64,000 nucleotides of DNA, from positions 1 through 64,000 of the forward strand of contig JADLHJ010000022.1 of assembly GCA_020848835.1 (NCBI GenBank). Direction: 5' to 3'. This DNA comes from Candidatus Hydrogenedentota bacterium. GTDB taxonomy: Bacteria > Hydrogenedentota > Hydrogenedentia > Hydrogenedentales > SLHB01. The position numbers and the translations under genes were made by a program. Shown here piece by piece: positions 33,628-42,126 of the stretch; the stretch's first letter is position 1, and each line of letters opens with the position of its first letter. The notes under the pieces were generated by a model. It was not told the DNA's origin. It ran no database searches and was given only the letters and a program-made list of their open reading frames with translations.

Positions 33628-34734
33628 TTAGCCCATCTTCTGCGCAGCAGCCGCTGCGCGCGGCGCGTCGCCCGCCTTCAGATAGGCCTCCTGGGCGGCT
33701 TTGTAACGGCGCTTGCTCAATTTGAATAACAGAAGCGCCGCTTCGCGATCGGCCTGCAGTTCGTTGGCCATCGCGGCTCGGGCCCAGAATTCTGCTTGCC
33801 GATCCGGCTGCACGAGCGACAGCGCAAAGGCAACGCGCTGCGAAATAAGCGCGATAAGTCCGTAATACCCAGCCTTCTCGGCCATCGGCGCTACCAGTTG
33901 TAAAAACGCCAAGGCACGCTGCGCCACTGCGGGGTCCGGAGGAAGCGCGCCGGAGTAGGGCACAGGTACCGCCGTCGAATTCCCAAACTCTTTCACAAAT
34001 TCGCCAATGCGCTCGCCCATTTCTTTTATATATTCGACCGTGTTGCCGTCAAACGAGTGCGAAGGATCTTCAATCGAAGTGATACTGCTCTTTCCGCCTT
34101 CGGTCTTGCGCTCCTGGCGACGCCGCGCGCGTTCGCGCTGATCGGCTTCGAACTTCGCGAGCACCTGTGTATACGCGCTTTCGACAGCCTGCGTGATCAG
34201 GCTCAAGTAGGTACCGCGGTGCTCCGTCGCATTCAATGCCCGTTCGAGCAGCATGTCAATCAGCAGCATCGGAACCTCGACGGCACGCCGCACGTTCTTA
34301 CCGCTTACGAGGCAGGCGACCAATTCATTGCAGTAGGAGCGGAAAACGTTCGGGCCAATATCCCGGCCTTCCACCTCGATACCGTTAAGTTCGCGGTTGA
34401 CGTGTTGGAAGATGAAATCCGCGGCGAGGACGTATCCGCGATCTTTGTGTATGACTTGCCCCTCGGCGCGTTTCGCGTCAAGGAAGAAGCGCATCTTGGC
34501 GGCTGCCACATACAGCCCGATCACACCGCCAATACGCTTGAGCTCGGCGATCGACAGCGCGGCCTCGGGACTATTCATGTCCTCGGCCAAAATGAGCTTT
34601 TGTAACTCGGGCAAAAGCCGCGCCGCCAACTCAGAGTCCGGCTCGTTCGGCACAGGGGTGTCCTGCCGAACTGGTAAATCGGACTGCGAGGGTGGGGGTG
34701 TTATCAGGTCGCTAATACGTCGAAAAAAGCCCAT
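33628..34734 (-). CDS. Conserved-looking cytoplasmic protein, unknown function
   Basis: The 368-residue protein has no signal or membrane segment. Residues 60-210 are helical and regular (LPELQKLILAEDMNSPEAAL, LYVAAAKMRFFLDAK). A charged stretch (RERARRRQERKTEGG) precedes a C-terminal helical half rich in Ala (LLFKLSKRRYKAAQEAYLKA), which resembles a TPR-like or helical-repeat layout. I do not recognise a family. ATG 34734 was chosen because the residues before it look untranslated; GGAG is 13 bases upstream, rather far. It converges on the radical SAM gene 10 bases from its stop. Confidence 0.55.
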   Translation of the reverse strand: MGFFRRISDLITPPPSQSDLPVRQDTPVPNEPDSELAARLLPELQKLILAEDMNSPEAALSIAELKRIGGVIGLYVAAAKMRFFLDAKRAEGQVIHKDRGYVLAADFIFQHVNRELNGIEVEGRDIGPNVFRSYCNELVACLVSGKNVRRAVEVPMLLIDMLLERALNATEHRGTYLSLITQAVESAYTQVLAKFEADQRERARRRQERKTEGGKSSITSIEDPSHSFDGNTVEYIKEMGERIGEFVKEFGNSTAVPVPYSGALPPDPAVAQRALAFLQLVAPMAEKAGYYGLIALISQRVAFALSLVQPDRQAEFWARAAMANELQADREAALLLFKLSKRRYKAAQEAYLKAGDAPRAAAAAQKMG

Positions 34735-34998
34735 TGGGCAGAGTACTCCGCTCCCACGAAACTCTACCTCGCTCCCTCCCCAGAAAGCGCACCGGTTTAT
34801 TCCAAACCCGTGCGCACATTCTACAGATTCAGCCTGGAAATGCAACCTAGAATTGCGTTGGCGTCGCTTGCCCAGGATTCAACAAAACCCATCATTCCCA
34901 TAATTCACACTCTTCCCATCTTGCGCCTCGACGCGGACTTCCGCAGGGATGTGAGATAATTCTCCTGACGGTAACCGGTCCGCAATTCATTAAATCGC
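34735..34998. other. Intergenic region between divergent genes
   Basis: About 260 bases lie between the unknown gene (minus) and the MarR promoter (plus). No open frame with a ribosome binding site, no repeat of the window families and no clear terminator were seen. Confidence 0.35.
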
Positions 34999-35027
34999 TT
35001 GACATCGTATTGTTAGATATGATACAT
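34999..35027 (+). promoter_or_regulatory. Promoter and possible MarR operator
   Basis: TTGACA (34999-35004) is a perfect -35; 16-17 bases later GATACAT (35021-35027) is a fair -10. An imperfect dyad TGT...ATAT...ACA (35011-35026) spans the -10, a usual place for a MarR-family operator, so autorepression is possible. The operator is inference only. Confidence 0.45.
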
Positions 35028-35064
35028 TAATGATGAGTAGGCAATAATCGGAGCTCGATGCGCA

Positions 35065-35547
35065 GTGTCTCTTGAACGCGAGCTGAATCTGGAAGCCCCG
35101 TTTCGTGATGTATACCACGAAGCAGTGCTCAACGTAGTCCGAACGGGAGGCGTCTTAACGACTGCAGGCGAACAACTGTTCCGTCAGTTCGATTTGACCG
35201 AGGCGCAGTTCAACGTGCTGTTTTCGCTGAAGTACAACCCGCATAACGTGACGCAGTCTGATTTGGGTAAACGGCTGGTCGTCACGCGGGCGAGTATCAC
35301 GTCGGTCCTGGATCGGCTTGAAAGCAAGGGATTGGTCACGCGCGAAGATGTGCCCGACAACCGGCGCATCTACCACGTCGCGCTGACCGAGAGAGGCAGA
35401 GCGTTGGTGGACGAAGTAGAGCCGTTGTATCGCGAGAAGATCCGCGAGACGATGGCCGGGATGACGGAAGAAGACTGCCGAGACCTTATCGCACTCTTGG
35501 AGCGGGTCCGTTCGCATACGGACGCGCGCCAAGAAATGACTGTTTAA
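35065..35547 (+). CDS. MarR-family transcriptional regulator
   Basis: The 160-residue winged-helix regulator has the recognition-helix region TQSDLGKRLVVTRASITSVL and the wing EDVPDNRRIYHVALTERGRA, whose D.R.....LT..G pattern is typical of MarR. The start is GTG 35065 with GGAG 11 bases upstream; the nearby ATG 35058 is out of frame. It lies 75 bases before the acyltransferase fusion, so it likely controls that gene and itself in response to a lipophilic or phenolic ligand, judging from the family and not from this sequence. Confidence 0.9.
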   Translation: MSLERELNLEAPFRDVYHEAVLNVVRTGGVLTTAGEQLFRQFDLTEAQFNVLFSLKYNPHNVTQSDLGKRLVVTRASITSVLDRLESKGLVTREDVPDNRRIYHVALTERGRALVDEVEPLYREKIRETMAGMTEEDCRDLIALLERVRSHTDARQEMTV

Positions 35548-35621
35548 CACGTAAACAACTCATGTAGACTTACGCTGTGGTGCCGCTGCGAGCGCCCAGC
35601 GAGTCGGGGACATTAATAAAC

Positions 35622-38600
35622 ATGGATACTCAAGAGGCCGTAGTGAACGACGGTCAACCGAAGCAATACCATCGCGTGGGCTTTTGGGCCTTCGTGGCGA
35701 CGCAGTTTCAGGGCGCGCTGAACGACAATCTTTTTAAGACAATCCTTGTTTTCTTCCTGGCAGCTGTAACGAAGACAACGGAAGGTCATCAGACCGCGAT
35801 CGCAACGGTTGTCATGGCGTTGCCGTTCATTTTGTTCGCCGGATTTTTTGGTGCTATTGCCGACCGATACTCAAAGAAAGACATTGCGGTCTGGGTGAAG
35901 TATCTGGAAGTTGTCATTGTTCTGCTTGGCATAGGCGGGTTCTATTTTCAATCCCCGCTATTCTTATATGGCGTTCTCTTTGCTATCGGCTGCCACTCGG
36001 CCCTGTTTGGCCCAGCCAAGTACGGCATACTCCCGGAGACCCTTCCCGAAGATCACCTCTCGTGGAGCAACGGCGTGATTCAAATGACGACGATGCTCTC
36101 CGTAATCATTGGCCAGGTCATCGCTGGGCCGATCTTTCAGGCGCTGGAACCGCCGCGCACGTATCTCGCCGGGTTCATGTTGCTGACATTGACCTGCGTG
36201 GGTGTCGTGACTTCGTGGTCGATCATGCGTCCAGAACCTGCGAATCCAGGTCAGCGATTTCCTATTAATCCATGGCAGGGAATGGGCCGAGACCTTACTA
36301 CGATTTGGAAGAGCCGTTGGCTGCGGATGATCGCGTTTGGCTATACGTATTTCTGGTTTGCCGGAACGATTCTCCTGAGCGCTGTGATGGACCTTCGCAG
36401 TGCGCTTCAACTGTCCGAAACGGAAGTTTCGATACTCACGGGACTGCTGTCCCTCGGCATAGGATTGGGTTCGTTTACGGCGGGTGTAGCCTCGCGCGGC
36501 AAGATTGAGATGGGCATTGTGCCAATTGGCGCAGGAATCATGGGCATTTCCTGCATTTTATTCTACTGGTTAGGCGACACGTATCAGTCCGCGCTCATTC
36601 TTGCGTTTGCCATGGGGTTTGGCGGCGGAGCGTTTGACGTTCCGCTTGCGGCTGGCTTGCAATACCTGAGCCCGAAGGAATCTCGCGGCGGAATCATGGC
36701 AGCCGCGAACATGCTCACCTGGATAGGCATCCTGCTGGGCGGCGGCTTGTACTTCCTACAGCCGCAGAGTGGCGTGAGCGTACACGGCGCGTTTCTTCTC
36801 GTTGGTATTGCCACGCTTTCAGTATTGTTTATCGTTTGCGCGTTGACGCCAATCATGGTGGTACGCGCGGCGCTTTGGTTCCTCGCGAACACAATCTACA
36901 GGCTCAACGTACGTGGTCGTCAGAACTTGCCGGAAGAAGGCGGCGCGCTGTTGGTTGCGAATCACGTATCGTTTATCGATGCGCTTGTGGTGAGCGCGGC
37001 GATCGATCGGCCGATTCGCTTCATCATGCACGATGAAATTTACCAGACCTGGTGGGTACGCCCCATCGCTCATATGCTCGGAGCCATTCCCATCTCCGCG
37101 ATGGGCGGCCCGCGCGAGCTGGTGCAGTCGATGCGCACGGCGACGCACGCGATCAAGGATGGCGAGATTGTCTGCATCTTTGCGGAAGGGCAGATCTCGC
37201 GGACAGGTCAGATGCTTCCGTTCCGCAAAGGCTTTGAGCGCATCATGAAAGACGTCGAAGCGCCAATTATCCCAGTGCATCTTGATCGCTTGTGGGGCAG
37301 CATTTGGAGTTTTGCGGAGGGCCGTTTCTTCTGGAAACTGCCGCGCCGCATCCCCTTCCACATCACGATCAGTTTTGGCAAGACCTTGGCGCACGATGCC
37401 GATACGATCGCCGTGCGCGACGCGATCATGGAACTCGGCACAGAAGCGTGGATGGCGCGCAAGCTGGAACAGCCGCTGCTGCACCGCGCATTCATCCGCA
37501 CCATGCGCGCGCATCCGTTTCAGATTGCGCTCGCCGACGGCCGCACGCCGAAGCTGTCGTATTTCATGACCTACGTCGGCGCAATTGCGATGGGGCGGAA
37601 ACTAAAGAAGATCCTCGGCCCCGAAGAAATGACTGGCGTACTGCTCCCACAATCCGTCGGCGGTGCTGTTACGAACATCGCCTTGCAGATGATGGGCAAG
37701 GTAGCCGTGAATCTAAACTACACGGCGTCGAACGAGTCCGTCGCCTCCGCTGCGCGGCAGTGCGGCATCAGGCATGTTCTGACCGCATCTGAATTTTTGC
37801 AGCGCGTACCCATTGCCGTGCCGGGTGAGACGATTCTACTTGACGATGTGAAGAAAACGATTACAAGTAAAGACAAACTCATTGCGATCCTGCTCGCAGT
37901 CTTTGGCCCAATGCGCATCGTCGAGCGCGCGCTGGGCTCTAAAAGCGGCCGTACTGAAGACGACCTGTGCACCGTCATATTTTCGAGCGGAAGCGAAGGC
38001 GAACCCAAAGGCGTGATGCTGACGCACAAGAATGTGCTGTCAAACTGCGAAGCGGTCGCGCAGGTGTTCCCGCACGAAACTGGCGACGGGTTCATGGGCA
38101 TTCTCCCTTTCTTTCATTCGTTTGGATTCATGGGCACGTTGTGGATGCCGTTGTGGCGCGGCTTCTTCGCGGTGTATCACCCGAATCCGCTGGAACCGAA
38201 AATCATTGGTCAATTGATCTACCGTTATCGTCCGCGTTTCCTTATCGCGACGCCGACTTTTCTACAAGGGTTCATTCGCCGCTGCCTGCCGGAAGAATTG
38301 AGCAGCCTGGAATACGTCGTGACCGGCGCGGAAAAACTACCGCAGCGCGTGCGTGAGGCATTCCTCGCGAAGTTTGGCGTTGAACCGCTCGAGGGGTACG
38401 GCACGACGGAGTGCGCACCTGCAGTTTCCGTAAGCGTGCCCGATTTCCGCGCGCCAGGCTTCTATCAAGTTGGCACAAAACACGGATCGATCGGCCAATC
38501 ACTCCCGGGCGTAAGCGTGAAGATAGTCGACCCCGATACTGAGGAACGGCTACCTCACGGTCAGCCGGGACTGTTACTGGTCAAAGGCCCGAACATTATG

Positions 38601-39047
38601 AAGGGATATCTCGGCCAGCCCGAAAAGACAGCGGCCGTCTTGAAGGACGGTTGGTACAACACCGGCGACATCGCGACGATAGATGAAGAAGGCTTTATTG
38701 TCATCACGGATCGTCTCGCGCGCTTCAGCAAGATCGCGGGTGAAATGGTGCCACATACTAAAGTCGAAGAAACGCTGCATAAGTTGCTCGACATGCAGGA
38801 GCAGACCTTCGCAGTCACCAGCGTTCCCGACGAACAGAAGGGCGAACGACTTATCGTCCTCCACACGCTCATGGACGGCGAACTTGAAGTGCTCGTGGAC
38901 AAATTAAAAGACTCGGATTTGCCGAACTTATGGCGTCCGAAACCGACGTCATTTTACCGCATTGCGGAAATTCCGGTCCTCGGCACGGGCAAGATGGACT
39001 TGAAAAAGGTCAAAACGCTCGCGAAGGAAATGGACGTCGGCGAGTAG
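35622..39047 (+). CDS. LplT-Aas type fusion: MFS flippase, PlsC acyltransferase and acyl-ACP/CoA synthetase
   Basis: The 1141-residue protein has three parts. Residues 1-420 are an MFS domain (GALNDNLFKTILVFFL at the start, as in lysophospholipid transporter LplT). About 430-630 is a PlsC acyltransferase with NHVSFIDA (HX4D motif) and FAEGQISRTG. About 660-1140 is an AMP-forming synthetase with IFSSGSEGEPKGVMLTHKN, YGTTECAPA and GWYNTGDIATIDEEG, and a C-terminal KMDLKKV Lys. In E. coli, LplT and Aas are separate: LplT imports lysophosphatidylethanolamine and Aas reacylates it. One chain here joins the whole repair route. ATG 35622 is preferred over GTG 35577. A lipase-like gene follows seven bases after its stop. 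Confidence 0.92.
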   Translation: MDTQEAVVNDGQPKQYHRVGFWAFVATQFQGALNDNLFKTILVFFLAAVTKTTEGHQTAIATVVMALPFILFAGFFGAIADRYSKKDIAVWVKYLEVVIVLLGIGGFYFQSPLFLYGVLFAIGCHSALFGPAKYGILPETLPEDHLSWSNGVIQMTTMLSVIIGQVIAGPIFQALEPPRTYLAGFMLLTLTCVGVVTSWSIMRPEPANPGQRFPINPWQGMGRDLTTIWKSRWLRMIAFGYTYFWFAGTILLSAVMDLRSALQLSETEVSILTGLLSLGIGLGSFTAGVASRGKIEMGIVPIGAGIMGISCILFYWLGDTYQSALILAFAMGFGGGAFDVPLAAGLQYLSPKESRGGIMAAANMLTWIGILLGGGLYFLQPQSGVSVHGAFLLVGIATLSVLFIVCALTPIMVVRAALWFLANTIYRLNVRGRQNLPEEGGALLVANHVSFIDALVVSAAIDRPIRFIMHDEIYQTWWVRPIAHMLGAIPISAMGGPRELVQSMRTATHAIKDGEIVCIFAEGQISRTGQMLPFRKGFERIMKDVEAPIIPVHLDRLWGSIWSFAEGRFFWKLPRRIPFHITISFGKTLAHDADTIAVRDAIMELGTEAWMARKLEQPLLHRAFIRTMRAHPFQIALADGRTPKLSYFMTYVGAIAMGRKLKKILGPEEMTGVLLPQSVGGAVTNIALQMMGKVAVNLNYTASNESVASAARQCGIRHVLTASEFLQRVPIAVPGETILLDDVKKTITSKDKLIAILLAVFGPMRIVERALGSKSGRTEDDLCTVIFSSGSEGEPKGVMLTHKNVLSNCEAVAQVFPHETGDGFMGILPFFHSFGFMGTLWMPLWRGFFAVYHPNPLEPKIIGQLIYRYRPRFLIATPTFLQGFIRRCLPEELSSLEYVVTGAEKLPQRVREAFLAKFGVEPLEGYGTTECAPAVSVSVPDFRAPGFYQVGTKHGSIGQSLPGVSVKIVDPDTEERLPHGQPGLLLVKGPNIMKGYLGQPEKTAAVLKDGWYNTGDIATIDEEGFIVITDRLARFSKIAGEMVPHTKVEETLHKLLDMQEQTFAVTSVPDEQKGERLIVLHTLMDGELEVLVDKLKDSDLPNLWRPKPTSFYRIAEIPVLGTGKMDLKKVKTLAKEMDVGE

Positions 39048-39054
39048 GCCACCC

Positions 39055-40137
39055 GTGTCCAGACATTCGCCGCGTCCAGAATCAAAACGACGCCGCCTCA
39101 TGCGGACCTTGCTCATCGCCATCCCGGTTGCGGTGGTGTTTACCGTGAGCTGTAACACGGTGGCGACGCGCATGGTTAATCGCGAAGACAAGCAGGTCCC
39201 CCGCAACGCCGACGGCGTAATGATCGGCGCAGAAGCGCGCGAACTGGGCAATCCCAGTTCACAAAACGCGGCACTGTTCGTTCACGGATTCGCAGGCGCG
39301 GGCACAAATTTCAAACGATTGCCTGAAGAGTTTGCGAAGGCCGGCTGGTACGTGCGCGTAATGCGGCTGCCCGGCCATGGCACAAGCCCATACGACTTGG
39401 AAAAAACTACCGCAGGCGAACTGGAAAACGCTGTCGTTTTTGCTGCATCCGAGCTAAAAGCGAAGCATGCGCGCGTCGTTTTGGTTGGCCACTCGATGGG
39501 TGGCGCACTATCGACTATTGCGGCAGCGAAAGTGAATATAGATGGACTTATCCTCGGTGGCGCGTATTTCGGTGTTACCTATAGGTGGTACTACGTGATG
39601 CCCCCGGAAGTTTGGACGCGTCTATCCAGTCATTTCATCCGCTGGGTATACAAAGGCAAGCTCTTCACCCAGATCAACGACGAGAGCCAGCTACCCCATA
39701 TTCTCAGCTATACATGGCTACCGACGAAGGGCAGCGTGACTTTGCATGAGATCGGGGTTCGCGCCAATGATTTGGATGTGCTGGCCGGAGTGCGGTGTCC
39801 GGTGCTTATGTTTCATTCGCATGGCGACGTAGCAGCTTCCCCAAAAGCTGCGCAACGTGCATTCCGGTTTATGCGGAATGAAAGCAACGAGATCGTTTGG
39901 GTCGATCGATCAAACCATCATGTATTCTGGGACTATGATTGTGATTTGATTCTGGAGCAATCTACGGCATTTATTAAGTCGATAGATGGCCGCGAACCGA
40001 TAACTAACGAGCAGACACTGCCGAGTTCATTTCTCTACGACAAGATTGTACCCAAGCTACCCACAATTCGAGCTGCCCCAGACAGAGACGACGAACACGG
40101 AGTGCCGCTACCTGACGTGAAAGTGCCCGGACAGTAG
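39055..40137 (+). CDS. Alpha/beta hydrolase, monoglyceride-lipase/carboxylesterase type, membrane-anchored
   Basis: The 360-residue protein has a basic N terminus and hydrophobic segment ending in VVFTVSC, so it may be a lipoprotein. The alpha/beta-hydrolase core has the oxyanion loop LFVHGFAGAGTNF, the nucleophile elbow VGHSMGGAL (Ser), a likely acid in FHSHGDVAASP and a likely His in DRSNHHVFWD. RLPGHGTSP is typical of the serine aminopeptidase S33/monoglyceride-lipase branch. The start is GTG 39055, or ATG 39100 inside the same leader. Its stop-to-start spacing of seven bases after the Aas-type fusion suggests co-transcription and a shared role in lipid turnover. Confidence 0.82.
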   Translation: MSRHSPRPESKRRRLMRTLLIAIPVAVVFTVSCNTVATRMVNREDKQVPRNADGVMIGAEARELGNPSSQNAALFVHGFAGAGTNFKRLPEEFAKAGWYVRVMRLPGHGTSPYDLEKTTAGELENAVVFAASELKAKHARVVLVGHSMGGALSTIAAAKVNIDGLILGGAYFGVTYRWYYVMPPEVWTRLSSHFIRWVYKGKLFTQINDESQLPHILSYTWLPTKGSVTLHEIGVRANDLDVLAGVRCPVLMFHSHGDVAASPKAAQRAFRFMRNESNEIVWVDRSNHHVFWDYDCDLILEQSTAFIKSIDGREPITNEQTLPSSFLYDKIVPKLPTIRAAPDRDDEHGVPLPDVKVPGQ

Positions 40138-40143
40138 CGGGCG

Positions 40144-41511
40144 TTACGGCTGAATCAACTTCTTCGCGATCAATCCGATGTCCGTATTGTCGATGTATTT
40201 GCCGCGCTTGGGATCTTCATTCTTGGCCGCGCCTGCAAATAGATCGGAACCAGCACCCTTTACGAAGCACGGAATCAATTGATTCGTGTGGCTCTTGTAG
40301 TGAAATTCGAAGCCGGGCATGTTGCCCTTGCCATTGTTCACGATCGGTTTCAGTTCCGGCTTTGAACCCGGCCCCAGCAAAAAACCGCATTCGTGATCGC
40401 CGGTGACCACGACCAGCGTCTCTTCCCACGAGCTGTTCTTATTCACCCAACCCACGACCGCCTCAACGGCAGCGTTGTAGTCGATCATTTCCTCGATCAT
40501 GCGGCCAGTCGCATTCGCGTGAGATGCCCAATCCACGGCGCCGCCTTCGATCATCAGATAAAATCCGTCGGGGTCTTCGTCCAACACGTTGATCGCCGCC
40601 AAGGCCATCTCCGGTAGGGTTGGCACGTTGCTCAGGAGCGGCGCCTGAAAAGGCGGATCGTCTTCACGTTTGTCATCGATGCCTTTGCGCGACACCTGCA
40701 ACGTTTCGGAGGCCTCAACTGTGACGAGCACGCGTTTGGGTGTCTTGCCCTCCATCAACTTCTGCACATCTTTTTTCGATTGGAACATTTTCCAATGGTC
40801 CGGTTTTCCGTCACCGTCGCAATCGCCACCGGCCTTGCCCGCCTTCAATGCTTTCCACATCTTTTCACCACCGACGAAGCGATACGAATTGTCTGGTTTT
40901 GAACCTTCGACTTTCTTAACGTGCTTACGTTTAATGGGCTGACCTTCGTTGTCGTAGTCGGGATTCCCCGCGCCCATGATCACTTCACAGCCGCTGTCGT
41001 TCACCATCTGCTGCGCAATGATCTCGTATTGTCCGCGGCTGCGGTCATGTGCCGTGAATCCCGCAGGGGTCGCGTGGCTCCACTGGACACTCGTTACCAC
41101 GCCTGTGGCCTTCCCCGCTTTTTCAGCCACTTCTATCGCGTGCTCCACGGGTTGATTGTCCGGCCCCATGCCAATCGCGCCGTTAAGCGTTTTCACACCG
41201 GACGACATCGTCGTAGCCGCCGCTGCACTGTCCGTCGCGCCCTTTAGCAGATAATCGTAGTTGCTTCCCTGCGCCGGATCGTAGCTGCCGTTTACGGAAA
41301 ACGTGGACATCGGGTACAGCGTGAATTCGCGCTCGTAGATTTGCTTGCCAAGTTCGCCGTGCTGGTAGTAGTCCGCCGCTTCGATATGGTTAAAGCACCA
41401 GCCGTCGGCGACCATGACGATAATGTTTTTTGCACGGGGCGCCTGCGCCGAAGCCGTTATCGCGAACAACGCCAAGAGACTTATAAGAAGTATGTATCGT
41501 ATTGCGTTCAT
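40144..41511 (-). CDS. Secreted alkaline phosphatase
   Basis: The 455-residue product has a signal peptide (MNAIRYILLISLLALFAITASA). The metal-binding Asp lies in IIVMVADGWCFNH, the phosphorylated Ser in GATDSAAAATTMSSG, and later ligands in TPAGFTAHDRSRG, IEGGAVDWASHANATG and VVTGDHECG. It hydrolyses phosphomonoesters outside the cytoplasm. Between the catalytic parts there is a GDCDGDGKPDHW insertion like a calcium-binding thrombospondin-3/EF-type loop, unusual for the family. AAGGA precedes ATG 41511 by seven bases. It converges on the lipase-like gene, and a repeated leader element lies 130 bases upstream of its start. Confidence 0.88.
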   Translation of the reverse strand: MNAIRYILLISLLALFAITASAQAPRAKNIIVMVADGWCFNHIEAADYYQHGELGKQIYEREFTLYPMSTFSVNGSYDPAQGSNYDYLLKGATDSAAAATTMSSGVKTLNGAIGMGPDNQPVEHAIEVAEKAGKATGVVTSVQWSHATPAGFTAHDRSRGQYEIIAQQMVNDSGCEVIMGAGNPDYDNEGQPIKRKHVKKVEGSKPDNSYRFVGGEKMWKALKAGKAGGDCDGDGKPDHWKMFQSKKDVQKLMEGKTPKRVLVTVEASETLQVSRKGIDDKREDDPPFQAPLLSNVPTLPEMALAAINVLDEDPDGFYLMIEGGAVDWASHANATGRMIEEMIDYNAAVEAVVGWVNKNSSWEETLVVVTGDHECGFLLGPGSKPELKPIVNNGKGNMPGFEFHYKSHTNQLIPCFVKGAGSDLFAGAAKNEDPKRGKYIDNTDIGLIAKKLIQP

Positions 41512-41639
41512 GTGCTTATCCTTAAAAAATACGCCCCCAAATACAGATTGGGTATAGTCGCAAAGTCGGTAATGCCTAGTCCAATCCCATCCGTCGCGTT
41601 GCATCTTCCTTTGCGTTAAGCTTCGGAAGACTCCGCTCT

Positions 41640-41821
41640 GAGGGGGGTGTAAAAAAAATTTTTTGACGATTCAAGGGGGGGTGTAGGGGCGAAAATCGTC
41701 GTAAGTCGTGGTTTCATGGTCGTCTCCGGTTGTGGACCCCCCTGGGGTGACATGGGGTGCAGAGGGTGCGCGGGGGCTGGACGGCTCGTGTCGTGACTGT
41801 GCGTGCTTCATGTGATCCTCC
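41640..41821 (-). promoter_or_regulatory. Leader element copy A upstream of the alkaline phosphatase gene
   Basis: On the minus strand, GGAGG (41821-41817) is followed by a 46-codon mini-ORF (41811-41671) and then TCGTCAAAAAA, a run of T and ACACCCCCC. This aligns with copy B at 29857-30050 over about 170 bases. An inverted repeat, GACGATT with AATCGTC (41665-41671 and 41694-41700), spans the end of the mini-ORF. Position and orientation relative to the next gene match copy B, suggesting a conserved 5' leader. Confidence 0.55.
41671..41811 (-). CDS. 46-residue mini-ORF in leader element copy A
   Basis: The peptide is rich in Pro, Thr, His and Asp, starting MKHAQSRHEPSSPRAP and ending TTTYDDFRPYTPP. 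It has no signal, membrane segment or Cys. GGAGG five bases before the ATG is among the strongest ribosome binding sites in the window, and the stop is TGA at 41673-41671. The matching region of copy B shares TPGG, TG and TTY in the same frame with a two-codon length change, but the copy B frame has lost its stop. Its role, if translated, may be as a leader peptide; I cannot assign a function. Confidence 0.4.
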   Translation of the reverse strand: MKHAQSRHEPSSPRAPSAPHVTPGGSTTGDDHETTTYDDFRPYTPP

Positions 41822-41884
41822 ATGGTCTTGGCGTATTGTCTGGTGGCGGCGTTGCCGCGGGCGATGCAAAGTCTCCTGATCTTT

Positions 41885-42049
41885 TGCCCAGCGCGTTGCA
41901 CAGGAGGGACGACGAGCACGGAGCGCACGGGGAATGCAATCTTTGTATGCCTTGATTTCTTAGAGGCATTCGGTTCGGTTCACGAGCGCATGGCACGCGA
42001 AGCGGAGCTTCTGGCAAGGGTGCGTTCCCAAGCAGGGAGCTTGGGAACG
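41885..42049 (-). repeat. Composite hairpin block, copy 1
   Basis: On the minus strand the order is a long hairpin with CGTTCCCAAGC/GCTTGGGAACG stems (42049-42023), a small GAAGC/GCTTC hairpin (42011-41999), a spacer of about 95 bases, then GTGCAACGCGCTGGGCA (41901-41885). The stretch 41996-42051 is identical at 54 of 56 positions to 51568-51623. It lies upstream of the alkaline phosphatase leader, in the same orientation. Confidence 0.75.
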
Positions 42050-42126
42050 AGTTCACGAGGGTATATTGTTCTGTGCATCGTCGATTGTGTCAATGCCGGT
42101 GCGAAACGATTCGAGGAGTATTTCGA

